Shown here: positions 63,494-64,000 of the stretch, piece by piece
Numbering within the stretch: the first letter of the stretch is position 1
Layout: the number at the start of each line of letters is the position of its first letter
Assembly (NCBI RefSeq): GCF_028705895.1
Contig: NZ_JAQWCQ010000008.1
Location: forward strand, 32,710-96,709
Length of the DNA: 64,000 nucleotides
Reading direction: 5' to 3'
From: Massilibacteroides sp.
GTDB lineage: Bacteria; Bacteroidota; Bacteroidia; Bacteroidales; Tannerellaceae
Made by a program: the position numbers and the translations under genes
Notes under the pieces: generated by a model
Told to the model about the DNA's origin: nothing
Databases searched by the model: none
The model's input: the letters and a program-made list of their open reading frames with translations, nothing else

Positions 63494-63803
63494 TCTTGTA
63501 ATAATTATCTAATAATTCCTGAAATCCTTGAGGACTGCTTTTTATAAGATTTTCATCAAGCATTCGTTCTATTTCACTTAGCTTATAGTAAGTCTTACCT
63601 CTTATGATTGAGAAATTTATAAGTTTTTGGGAACGTAAGCGCTGTAATGTTCGAGTGCTTATGTTTAAGTATTTACAGACATCATGGTTGTCAATCCAAC
63701 CCTCATGCTGGCTTTCCGAATGCTCCTTTACATATCGGGATATCTCATCTATCTTACTTACTATATCTTTGTAAGCCTTTGACTCAATTGTGATTACTTC
63801 CAT
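63483..63803 (-). CDS. Excisionase-like helix-turn-helix protein
   Basis: 106-aa DNA-binding protein. An N-terminal coiled-coil-like region (1-35) precedes a MerR/excisionase-type winged helix: WIDNHDVCKYLNISTRTLQRLRSQKLINFSIIRGKTYYKLSEIERML. Such genes sit beside integrase and primase genes in Bacteroidales integrative elements and control excision or act as recombination directionality factors. It overlaps the primase-like start. An imperfect -7 box (GACCTTTG) lies at 63827-63834 on the minus strand. Nothing else is recognised to the window end. Confidence 0.82.
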   Translation of the reverse strand: MEVITIESKAYKDIVSKIDEISRYVKEHSESQHEGWIDNHDVCKYLNISTRTLQRLRSQKLINFSIIRGKTYYKLSEIERMLDENLIKSSPQGFQELLDNYYKNAK

Positions 63804-64000
63804 ATTGGCAACTATTTAATTTGTTGCAAAGGTCGACTATATACAGATATAAAAACAGGGGGAGTAGTTAACTATAGATAATCCGGAGCATACCCACCCA
63901 TCCATCCGGATTAAACATCCAGTATAACAGTCTTCAAAAAGGGATAAAAAGTCTGCCATTCCGGCAGATATGCACCCAAAAGAAGGCTAAAAAAGGTATT

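Overview
The window is chromosomal DNA of a Bacteroidales bacterium, most likely Parabacteroides or a close relative (family-level inference only). Evidence: a SusC/SusD pair, families typical of the phylum (DUF5686, DUF5063, DUF4858-like, PepSY-like lipoproteins, a hybrid two-component regulator with a beta-propeller sensor), a HAD-hotdog fusion heading the menaquinone genes, low GC, and a TAnnTTTG -7 box upstream of most transcription units. No rRNA, tRNA or CRISPR array was seen.

Bases 1-50,000 are mostly core genome. An orphan SusC/SusD pair (438-5186) ends at a strong terminator. It is followed by mfd, an acyl-CoA synthetase and a GH2 beta-mannosidase, then DUF5686 with an NhaC antiporter, and a tightly coupled run of DUF5063, an RNase D-like exonuclease and an RlmI-type methyltransferase. 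Next come malate dehydrogenase and a six-gene menaquinone operon (HAD-hotdog thioesterase, menF, menD, menB, menC, menE; no menH). A minus-strand block holds a DUF438/PAS protein and a uracil permease, divergent from msrA across one perfect palindrome that carries both -7 boxes. Then follow a PepSY-like lipoprotein, a GT2/GtrA operon, etfB-etfA-acyl-CoA dehydrogenase, grpE-dnaJ, a PDZ protein, mutS2 and corA. The 1.1-kb gap at 39.2-40.4 kb has no gene but holds a degenerate 21-bp repeat array, a MITE-like palindrome and a probable small RNA gene on the minus strand.

From about 47.4 kb the region becomes accessory and decayed. A GH2 beta-galactosidase is split by one in-frame TAA between its two catalytic glutamates. 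The divergent hybrid two-component regulator is cut short by the remnant of an IS21-like element. Beyond it lie a two-component system (response regulator and histidine kinase), a CusA/CzcA-type tripartite metal efflux operon (pump, outer-membrane channel, adaptor), debris of a tyrosine recombinase, and an arsenic operon (arsR, GNAT acetyltransferase, arsC, acr3, arsM). arsM is broken at a junction with a reverse-oriented primase-like gene that has also lost its 3' end. An excisionase-like HTH gene follows. This reads as a metal-resistance island assembled by mobile elements.

The most notable new observations are the candidate small RNA at 40.25-40.31 kb, the msrA/uracil-permease palindrome with overlapping face-to-face promoters, two putative ArsR operators of identical geometry (one exactly bracketing the arsR -7 box), the 11-bp direct repeat in front of the efflux pump gene, and the joint decay of the galactosidase and its neighbouring regulator.
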